Assembly (NCBI GenBank): GCA_017437945.1
Contig: JAFRWP010000007.1
Span: 1 to 64,000, forward strand
DNA: 64,000 nucleotides
Direction: 5' to 3'
From: Candidatus Saccharimonadota bacterium
GTDB taxonomy: Bacteria > Patescibacteriota > Saccharimonadia > Saccharimonadales > Saccharimonadaceae
Made by a program: the position numbers and the translations under genes. This document shows, piece by piece, positions 58,012-64,000 of this stretch (position 1 is the first letter of the stretch; each line of letters starts with the position of its first letter). The notes under the pieces are model-generated. The model worked only from the letters and a program-made list of their open reading frames with translations, made no database searches and was not told the DNA's origin.

Positions 58012-58061
58012 ATATACTCAAGCTATGAACCCTATCGCAGAGATGATATAATATTAGAGAT

Positions 58062-59225
58062 ATGGAGGATTTTGATTATTTAGGCGAGAGAGATATCTAT
58101 CTCGACTCCGCGTGCCAATCTTTGCGTCCACGCCCAGTAATTGAGGCTTTGGAACGATATTATACAGAACATAATTCTTGTGGCGAGCGCGTAAAATACG
58201 CATGGGGTCGTGAAACCGACGAGCTCGTTGAGGATACCCGTGCCGCCGTGCTGAAATATCTAAAGTTGAAGGAAAAAGATTATTCCGTCTCGTTTACATT
58301 AAACACGACTTACGGCATCAATTTGCTGCTTTCTCAATTTAAAGATGGCTTATTTAAGAAAGTTGTCACGTCTGATATTGAGCACAATTCGCCGTTCCTT
58401 TCCACGATGACTTTTGCTAGAAAACACAAAGTTAAACGCGAAGTTATGGTCCGCAATGATGATGGTTCCATTAATATTGATGATTATGATTTCACTAAGG
58501 CGCTTGTAGTCGTAAACTGTGCCTCCAACATTGACGGCCGCAAACTTCTAAATATCAAAGATTTGATCAAAAAAGTTCATAAACAGGGCGGCGTAATTAT
58601 TGTTGATGCCGCTCAGGCACTCGCGCATCATCCAGAAATCCTCGAAAAGACCGAAGCGGATGCTATTTGTTCGTCTGCTCACAAAATGTACGGCCCATCT
58701 CTCGGTGTGATGATTGTTCGCCGCGATTTGTTTAAGAAGATCGACACCAGCTTTATTGGCGGCGGTATGGTGGATGATGTCGATAAAGAAACCTATAAGC
58801 TTTCCGCAGAATCGCCAAACCATGCATATACCAAATTTGAATCCGGTCTGCAGGCTTGGGGCGAAATCGTTGCTTTCGGCGAAGCCCTAAAATGGCTAAA
58901 CCGTGTTCCGAAATCCGCCAAAAAGAACTTCAAAGAATGCTATACGCGCCTATTTGAATATTTACGCGATAATCCGAAAATTCACCTCATCAACGCGGAG
59001 GCAAACCCGACCATGTCGTTCTATATTGAAGGTCTTGACTCGCACCTAGTTGGTGGCGCATTGTCCAGCAAGGGCATCATGGCGCGCACGGGCTATTTCT
59101 GCGTCCACTATTATCTCGATCACGTCAAACATTACCCACCACTAATCCGTTTCTCGCTCGGCTACTATATCCGCCCATCCGACATCGATAAAACAATTGA
59201 AGTTCTCGATAAGGTAACTAAGTAA
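58062..59225 (+). CDS. Class V aminotransferase, SufS-like cysteine desulfurase
   Basis: PLP enzyme predicted to release sulfur from cysteine for Fe-S cluster or thio-modification use. The PLP lysine is in ICSSAHKMYGP and the upstream VDAAQALAHHPE binds the cofactor. A candidate catalytic cysteine lies in ARTGYFCVHYYL, matching the R-x-G-x-x-C loop of SufS; GYYIRPSDIDKTIEVL closes the fold. TATAAT (58047-58052) ends 9 bases before ATG 58062, so it is probably leaderless. It overlaps the next gene by one base (TAATG). No scaffold gene (sufU, iscU) is adjacent; its neighbours are an exported thioredoxin-fold protein and uppP. Confidence 0.88.
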   Translation: MEDFDYLGERDIYLDSACQSLRPRPVIEALERYYTEHNSCGERVKYAWGRETDELVEDTRAAVLKYLKLKEKDYSVSFTLNTTYGINLLLSQFKDGLFKKVVTSDIEHNSPFLSTMTFARKHKVKREVMVRNDDGSINIDDYDFTKALVVVNCASNIDGRKLLNIKDLIKKVHKQGGVIIVDAAQALAHHPEILEKTEADAICSSAHKMYGPSLGVMIVRRDLFKKIDTSFIGGGMVDDVDKETYKLSAESPNHAYTKFESGLQAWGEIVAFGEALKWLNRVPKSAKKNFKECYTRLFEYLRDNPKIHLINAEANPTMSFYIEGLDSHLVGGALSSKGIMARTGYFCVHYYLDHVKHYPPLIRFSLGYYIRPSDIDKTIEVLDKVTK

Positions 59226-60286
59226 TGACTTGTATTGCTGCGTTTATTATTCTTGCGATTGCCGGTATATTTGTGGCATTTATTTCGATTTTCAAACCGA
59301 AAGTCGGCAAGCGCTATCTCAAAATGCTCAAGAAATCCTGGGGCTGTTTTGGCAAACGCATTACGCTGCAGAAATGTGAGACCGGTTTCGGCGATGATGT
59401 CAAAAACTCCATTCTTAGTCGCGTGCTGTTAAAGAATCCAAAGCTCGTTAAGCCGCTTTCGGCGCTGATAGAAGTACTATCTATTCTGCTCGTCGTTGTG
59501 ACGATTTGGTCGGTTGTTGAGAGTGCCAAAGCTGGGCTTGCGCTTTGGTCGCTTGGCACTTGTAATGTTAAGCACGCCGAAGCTTGCTCGCTTGGCTCTG
59601 AGGTTTGTAGTATTGATAACAACTCTGAGCCGCAAAACCCGATTGAAGCTATCGGTTTCTGGTTCTCCGACTGGGGCGAGATCTTTGGCGCTATTCCGGA
59701 TAAATTCCGCAGCTGGGATGTAAATCAATTTGATTTTGCCGGTATCGAAGTGGGTGAAGGCGACCTTAAAGCCATTGATATTTTCGATCCAGGCTGCGTG
59801 GTGTGCCTGCAATCTTTCCGCGCGCAATTAGATTCCGGTTTCTTCGACAATGGCAAAACTATACTTGTGCCATTTCCGATTCAGGACAACGAGGGGAAGT
59901 TTAAATATAAGAACTCTAAGCTGATTGCTGGTTATATATTTGGCGCGGATCGAGCCGAAGCTAAGACTGCCGATGGCGCGAAAGTTTCGTTTGAAATTCT
60001 CAAACGCATCTACACCGAAAAAGACGAAGAGCATCGTTCGTACCAGGATCTATTTAATGATTTTTATTCCGCTGAAGATGCGGAAGCGAAACTAACGGCC
60101 TGGTTGAGTGAATTTGGTGTCGACGAAGAAACTCAGGCAAAGATTGCTACGTTTGCTCATTCCGATGAGTACGAAGAAATCGTGAAGAAAAATAATAATA
60201 TTGTCGTGAATAACATTCACGCAAAAGGCATTCCAACCATGATTTATGATGGTGGTAAACATACAGGAAGGTACGAGGCGAAATAA
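59225..60286 (+). CDS. Membrane-anchored thioredoxin-fold (DsbA-like) protein
   Basis: Two hydrophobic segments (about 3-23 and 78-99) precede a C-terminal thioredoxin-like domain with redox motif CVVC (about residues 190-193, DPGCVVCLQSF) and a cis-proline loop (GIPTMIYDG). A helical insertion of the DsbA type lies between. Six further cysteines occur in the N-terminal half (KSWGCFGK, LQKCE, GTCNVKHAEACSLGSEVC). It probably makes or isomerises disulfides outside the membrane. ATG 59225 overlaps the previous stop and its stop overlaps uppP, forming one operon. The cysteine-bearing giant secreted protein is a plausible client, by inference. Confidence 0.85.
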   Translation: MTCIAAFIILAIAGIFVAFISIFKPKVGKRYLKMLKKSWGCFGKRITLQKCETGFGDDVKNSILSRVLLKNPKLVKPLSALIEVLSILLVVVTIWSVVESAKAGLALWSLGTCNVKHAEACSLGSEVCSIDNNSEPQNPIEAIGFWFSDWGEIFGAIPDKFRSWDVNQFDFAGIEVGEGDLKAIDIFDPGCVVCLQSFRAQLDSGFFDNGKTILVPFPIQDNEGKFKYKNSKLIAGYIFGADRAEAKTADGAKVSFEILKRIYTEKDEEHRSYQDLFNDFYSAEDAEAKLTAWLSEFGVDEETQAKIATFAHSDEYEEIVKKNNNIVVNNIHAKGIPTMIYDGGKHTGRYEAK

Positions 60287-61089
60287 TGCAAGGATTTGAA
60301 GCTTTTTGGCTTGGTTTAACGCAGGGTTTAACGGAGTTCATTCCGGTTTCTAGTTCTGGTCATCTTGAAGTTGTTCAGGAAATCATGGGCGGCCGCAGCG
60401 CAGATTTTCATCTATTCCTTGAATTTATTAATCTTGGCACATTTCTCGCGTTAATAATTTTCTATCGCAAACGCATTATGCAAATTTTGCGCGAAATTTT
60501 CGTTGAACGTAATTTTAAATTCACGCTCAACATTATTATCACGTGTATTCCGGTTATTATCGTTGGCTTCCTGCTCTCCGACTTCATTGAGCAAAGTCCA
60601 TTCTTCTCCAGCATGTACACGATTGCAGGAGCCATGGCATTCATTGGTATTCTAATGATTTGCATCGACAAGTTACCGAAGATGAAGAAAGTCAAAGACG
60701 ACCATCATCTCACTTGGAAGCAAGCGCTATATGTCGGCCTAGCGCAGTGTTTGGCGCTAATTCCGGGCACTTCACGCTCTGGTTCTACGATTGTTGCGGG
60801 TCGTATGGTAGGTATGGATAATAAGAACGCTGCTAACTACTCCTTCACGGTTAGTATGGTTGTGATGGCGGGTGTAATGGTAAAAAGTCTCTTCTCGAGC
60901 TCATCACGTGAGTATATTGCCGCCAACTGGCAAATGCTCACACTCGCAAATGTCGTCGCATTTATTTCTGGTCTGGCTGCGATTTATTTCGTAATGAAAT
61001 TTCTCGAAAAGAAAAAATCGCTCCAAGCTTTTGGTTGGTACCGCGTCGTATTGGCAACCATTATCATCATTTTTGAATTACTTAAATAG
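60286..61089 (+). CDS. uppP: Undecaprenyl-diphosphatase UppP (BacA)
   Basis: Integral membrane enzyme recycling undecaprenyl pyrophosphate, the lipid carrier for peptidoglycan precursors. The N-terminal GLTQGLTEFIPVSSSGHLEV and the central PGTSRSGSTIVAGRMVGM are the two family active-site motifs, both intact. About eight transmembrane helices are present in 267 residues, which is full length. ATG 60286 overlaps the previous stop by one base (TAATG). It is the last gene of the sufS-like/DsbA-like/uppP operon, with the metK promoter following. Confidence 0.97.
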   Translation: MQGFEAFWLGLTQGLTEFIPVSSSGHLEVVQEIMGGRSADFHLFLEFINLGTFLALIIFYRKRIMQILREIFVERNFKFTLNIIITCIPVIIVGFLLSDFIEQSPFFSSMYTIAGAMAFIGILMICIDKLPKMKKVKDDHHLTWKQALYVGLAQCLALIPGTSRSGSTIVAGRMVGMDNKNAANYSFTVSMVVMAGVMVKSLFSSSSREYIAANWQMLTLANVVAFISGLAAIYFVMKFLEKKKSLQAFGWYRVVLATIIIIFELLK

Positions 61090-61092
61090 TGC

Positions 61093-61098
61093 TATAAT
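61093..61098 (+). promoter_or_regulatory. -10 box of metK
   Basis: TATAAT, preceded by TGC as an extended element. The predicted start near 61105 is ~15 bases before the riboswitch P1. Confidence 0.7.
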
Positions 61099-61119
61099 AT
61101 ACGGGCATTAACAATTTAA

Positions 61120-61208
61120 TATCTAGAGACAGGGAGGGACCGGCCCGATGAACTGTCAGCAACCTACCGTTTGGCAAGGTGCTAATTCCGTCCAAGAAAG
61201 GAAAGATA
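61120..61208 (+). promoter_or_regulatory. SAM-I (S-box) riboswitch controlling metK
   Basis: The conserved core is clear: AGAG, GGGAGGGACCGGCCCGATGA, CAGCAACC and AAGGTGCTAATTCC, in the order and spacing of the S-box family. P1 can form between TATCT (61120-61124) and AGATA (61204-61208). That 3' strand lies just after the AAAGGAAAG ribosome site and includes the first base of the start codon. Ligand binding would therefore hide the start, implying translational control. No separate T-rich terminator is visible. Confidence 0.92.
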
Positions 61209-62233
61209 TGAAACAATTCATCTCTTTGAGCGATGGCTCACTTCAAACCAAAATCGTAACGCGCACGGCTGAATTTGTGTCGCCAAAACATCCAGACAAA
61301 ATCTGCGATCAGATTTCTGACGCGATTCTCGATGCATATTTAGCCAAAGATAAGCATGCGCGCGTGGCCGTGGACGTAATGGCTGCGCACAACCAAATGC
61401 TTATAACTGGCGAAATTACTAGCAGTACCGAAGCTATTGATATTCAAAAAATCGCACGAAAATACGTTGATGAAAAAATGCGCATCGGTGTTAATATTGC
61501 CAAACAAAGTCCGGAAATTGCGCGCGGTGTCGATGTGGGTGGGGCTGGCGATCAAGGAATCATGGTAGGCTACGCCTGTGCCGAAAATGACGACTATATG
61601 CCGACAGAATATCTGCTTGCGCGTGGACTCTGTCAGTACATTTATGATCGATATTCATTTGACGGCAAAACACAAGTTACGGTTGATTTGGTTTATTATA
61701 ATAACGTTTTTGTTTCCGCCAATATTAAACATATTGTCATCAGCTGGCAAAATGTTTCAAAAATCATACTAATTAAATTACTGAAAAAATGGACAAAGAC
61801 GCTACCGGAAAACATCAAAATTAGTGCCGATTATTCATATAATATTAATCCGGCAGGCGATTGGTCAATTGGTGGTTTTGACGCGGATTCTGGGCTAACC
61901 GGACGTAAAATCGTTGTAGATAATTATGGCCCGCGTGTTCCGGTCGGTGGCGGTGCATTTTCGGGTAAAGATCCGAGTAAAGTTGATCGCTCGGCGGCTT
62001 ATATGGCGCGCAAAATCGCAGTAGATTATTTAAAGAAACATCGTGCCAACGAAGTAATCGTTAATATCGCATATGCGCTTGGACGAGTTGAGCCGGTTGA
62101 CGCCACGGCATATATTGACGGACATAAATGCGGTATCGCGGGCTATGATTTATCACCAAATGGCATTATAAGTCAGTTAGATTTGCTCCGGCCGAATTAT
62201 GCAGAACGCGCAAAATGGGGGCACCATCTATAG
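61208..62233 (+). CDS. metK: S-adenosylmethionine synthetase
   Basis: Makes SAM from methionine and ATP. PKHPDKICDQISDAILDA, GGAGDQGIMVGYACAE and GGGAFSGKDPSKVDRSAAY are diagnostic and intact. I chose ATG 61208 (341 aa) because the longer frame from 61148 lies inside the riboswitch. The protein is shorter than E. coli MetK (384 aa); the trimming is in the central and C-terminal loops. The end overlaps nothing. Control by SAM is expected through the upstream riboswitch. Confidence 0.96.
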   Translation: MKQFISLSDGSLQTKIVTRTAEFVSPKHPDKICDQISDAILDAYLAKDKHARVAVDVMAAHNQMLITGEITSSTEAIDIQKIARKYVDEKMRIGVNIAKQSPEIARGVDVGGAGDQGIMVGYACAENDDYMPTEYLLARGLCQYIYDRYSFDGKTQVTVDLVYYNNVFVSANIKHIVISWQNVSKIILIKLLKKWTKTLPENIKISADYSYNINPAGDWSIGGFDADSGLTGRKIVVDNYGPRVPVGGGAFSGKDPSKVDRSAAYMARKIAVDYLKKHRANEVIVNIAYALGRVEPVDATAYIDGHKCGIAGYDLSPNGIISQLDLLRPNYAERAKWGHHL

Positions 62234-62267
62234 AATTTATACTTTTAGTAGCATAATAAAAATAAGC

Positions 62268-63020
62268 ATGAATTCTACAAACGATAATCTCACAAAAGCA
62301 CCAGTTACTCCATATGGTGACCAAACTGTAAAAATTGAATATGCCGGGTATAAGAAAAGCGGTGGCGAAACATTTTCATTATTCTTGTTTTTCGGATTCC
62401 TGATACTCCCTAATGTAATGATGCTAGTTACTGTCATTTCGATGCGTGATCGTATAACGGTTGAAGAAGGCTATAATCCGTGGGAAATGCTTTCCGGCTA
62501 CATTCCAACTATGGTTTTTGCAGCGATATTGATTGGCCTACATGTATATTTCCGTAAAAAACGGCTAAAGAAACTAGCCACAATTCAGGAAGTAATCGCC
62601 AAAGGCCAAATGGTGATCGGGGACATAATGAATTTAGAGACCGTTACGACTGGTTCGGGCGGCGATAGGACTACAAATTACTATTATCACGTTAAATATA
62701 AGAAACCGGGCAGCGATGATGAAGTGCAGTTTGACACTCCTTATCTAGCAAGTCATCCGCAAATCAGGAATGAAGAATTACCTCTAAAGGTCAAAGTGTA
62801 TATCGGCGACGGGTCATTTTCTTATGCCGATGAAATTATTAATCCGCCAATCGAAAAAATCAAATCACGTAAACAGCTTCGGGCATTATTAATAACAGCG
62901 TTGTTAATATTGGCGGTTGGCGGAATATTTACGATGGCTATAAATACGATAATTGGCGGAATTATGTTCGGAACGGCAATGGTGATTGCTGTCGTTATTA
63001 GTATACTTGATAGAAAATGA
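62268..63020 (+). CDS. Hypothetical membrane protein with DUF3592-like middle domain
   Basis: Not confidently recognised. Four hydrophobic segments (about 34-58, 74-96, 205-225, 228-247) flank a soluble beta-rich middle (GDIMNLETVTTGSGGDRTTNYYYHV; KVYIGDGSFSYAD), which resembles DUF3592-type modules. I chose ATG 62268, since the longer frame begins inside metK. CATAAT (62252-62257) ends 10 bases upstream and no Shine-Dalgarno is seen. It ends in TGA, rare here. No terminator separates it from metK, so partial co-transcription is possible. Confidence 0.75.
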   Translation: MNSTNDNLTKAPVTPYGDQTVKIEYAGYKKSGGETFSLFLFFGFLILPNVMMLVTVISMRDRITVEEGYNPWEMLSGYIPTMVFAAILIGLHVYFRKKRLKKLATIQEVIAKGQMVIGDIMNLETVTTGSGGDRTTNYYYHVKYKKPGSDDEVQFDTPYLASHPQIRNEELPLKVKVYIGDGSFSYADEIINPPIEKIKSRKQLRALLITALLILAVGGIFTMAINTIIGGIMFGTAMVIAVVISILDRK

Positions 63021-63087
63021 GTATTAGGCCGAAATAATAGACTAGCCTCACCTATCATTTTCTTGACAATATGTTAAAATATATCAT

Positions 63088-64000
63088 ATGGATATTGAGA
63101 AAATCCGTAATTTTTGTATTATCGCGCATATCGACCACGGGAAATCCACTCTAGCTGATCGAATGTTAGAATTAACCGGCACAGTAGAAAAGCGCGAGAT
63201 GAAGTCGCAACTCCTCGATAGTATGGAGCTTGAGCGTGAAAAAGGTATTACCATCAAGCTTACGCCAGCGCACATGCATTACAAGGGTTACATTTTGAAC
63301 TTAATCGATACTCCGGGTCACGTTGATTTTTCCTATGAAGTTTCGCGATCACTGCAAGCTGTGGAAGGTGCTATTTTAGTAGTTGACGCAACGCAGGGAA
63401 TTCAGGCGCAAACACTTGCTAATGTCTATTTGGCGCTCGAGCAAGACTTGAAAATCATTCCAGTAATTAACAAAATTGATCTTCCGGCTAGCGACGTCCC
63501 GCGCGTAACAGCAGAAATAATTAATTTGCTTGGCTGCGACGAATCAGAGATTATTAAAGTCTCTGCTAAAACTGGCGAGAATGTCGATAAGGTTCTGGAT
63601 GCCATTATTGAACGCGTTCCTGCACCGGCAAAGTCAACCGACGGGCATACGCGCGCTTTGATTTTTGATTCATATTTCGACGATTATCGCGGTGTTATTC
63701 TTTATGTCCGCATGTTTGACGGTACTTTACTAAAGAATGCTAATATTCGCATGATGGCGACCGAATCAAACGACATCGCACTTGAAGTTGGCGTACTGAA
63801 TCCAAAAATGTCGCCACGCCCGGAACTTAGCTGCGGCGAAATTGGCTACATAGTTACTAACCTGAAAGCTACGCGCGAGGCAAAAGTTGGCGACACGGTT
63901 ACAATTGCGAGTAATCGCGCTACTGAACCGCTTCCTGGCTATAAGAATGTTCATCCATTTGTGTATGCCGGATTTTTCCCAGTCAGCAATGATCAGTACA
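63088..64000 (+). CDS. lepA: Elongation factor 4 (LepA), 5' part, cut by window edge
   Basis: Ribosome-associated GTPase that back-translocates or assists initiation. G1 AHIDHGKST, the switch-region segment REKGITIK, G3 DTPGH and G4 NKID are intact. REMKSQLLDSMELEREKG is typical of LepA rather than EF-G or TypA. The open frame runs to the window end (304 codons seen of about 600). TAAAAT (63075-63080) ends 7 bases before ATG 63088 with no Shine-Dalgarno, so it is probably leaderless. Confidence 0.96.
   Translation, partial: MDIEKIRNFCIIAHIDHGKSTLADRMLELTGTVEKREMKSQLLDSMELEREKGITIKLTPAHMHYKGYILNLIDTPGHVDFSYEVSRSLQAVEGAILVVDATQGIQAQTLANVYLALEQDLKIIPVINKIDLPASDVPRVTAEIINLLGCDESEIIKVSAKTGENVDKVLDAIIERVPAPAKSTDGHTRALIFDSYFDDYRGVILYVRMFDGTLLKNANIRMMATESNDIALEVGVLNPKMSPRPELSCGEIGYIVTNLKATREAKVGDTVTIASNRATEPLPGYKNVHPFVYAGFFPVSNDQY

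Noticed and set aside
61148-61207. Extended N-terminus of MetK from ATG 61148
   Set aside because: The codons are the conserved core of the SAM-I riboswitch. MetK homology begins after ATG 61208, which has AAAGGAAAG before it.

Overview
The window reads as a gene-dense stretch of a small bacterial genome. I infer Candidatus Saccharibacteria (TM7) or a close Patescibacteria relative. No 16S rRNA lies in the window, so this rests on gene content and style: intergenic gaps are short and no biosynthetic pathways appear. An L-lactate dehydrogenase, a class B sortase, a PBP1A-type murein synthase and a 1640-residue secreted protein are present. About 15 housekeeping genes start within 6-10 bp of a TATAAT-like box, so they are probably transcribed without a leader. 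TAA and TAG are the normal stops; by my reading only three genes end in TGA.

Layout: 1-310 holds tRNA-Leu and tRNA-Cys on the minus strand. 351-1478 holds two unrecognised small genes. 1597-7116 carries a HelD-like helicase, htpX, a membrane protein and ligA. 7179-11389 is a heat-shock block with two perfect CIRCE (HrcA) operators: clpC, an anchored HEXXH protein, and clpP. 11443-12251 is an accessory membrane gene. 12313-14108 has radA, a long structured intergenic element, and rpsO. 14196-20057 has an anchored coiled-coil protein and the giant secreted repeat protein. 20116-20828 is another accessory gene. 20873-27925 has pnp (with a leader hairpin), a membrane protein, ftsK, proS and greA. 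28006-35325 has an ABC exporter, a GH3 hydrolase, lysS, an orphan promoter-hairpin, a dprA broken by an in-frame TGA, ldh and a PIN-TRAM protein. 35357-42192 has the PBP, leuS, a PPC-domain protein and a sortase. 42060-45125 is rpmF-nusB-nudix-rnc and rpsP-khpA. 45252-47441 is a polytopic membrane protein. 47532-55002 is rpoB-rpoC. 55024-58011 is an accessory island: two secreted proteins and a Bax-inhibitor-1-like protein. 58062-61089 is an operon of a cysteine desulfurase-like enzyme, an anchored thioredoxin-fold protein and uppP. 61093-62233 is metK behind a SAM-I riboswitch, followed by a membrane protein and the start of lepA, cut by the window edge.

Two gene classes differ in control. 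Housekeeping genes mostly have a bare -10 box at the start codon. A scattered set of unrecognised genes (441, 11443, 20116, 55123, 55900, 56703 and an orphan at 32529) has TTGACT/TTGAAA-(16-17)-TATAAT promoters, often a hairpin beginning at about +1, a strong Shine-Dalgarno and usually a private GC-rich terminator. At least two of them prefer CTG for leucine, which the core genes avoid. They look like a recurring cargo class, possibly acquired.

The most unexpected signals are in core machinery. RpoC has lost the ligands of both conserved zinc sites. LigA has lost its four-cysteine zinc finger and contains no cysteine at all. RadA and LeuRS in the same window keep their metal sites. Cell-surface functions (PBP, uppP, sortase, GH3, the CxxC protein and the cysteine-bearing giant protein) are well represented, as expected for a lineage that lives attached to other bacteria.
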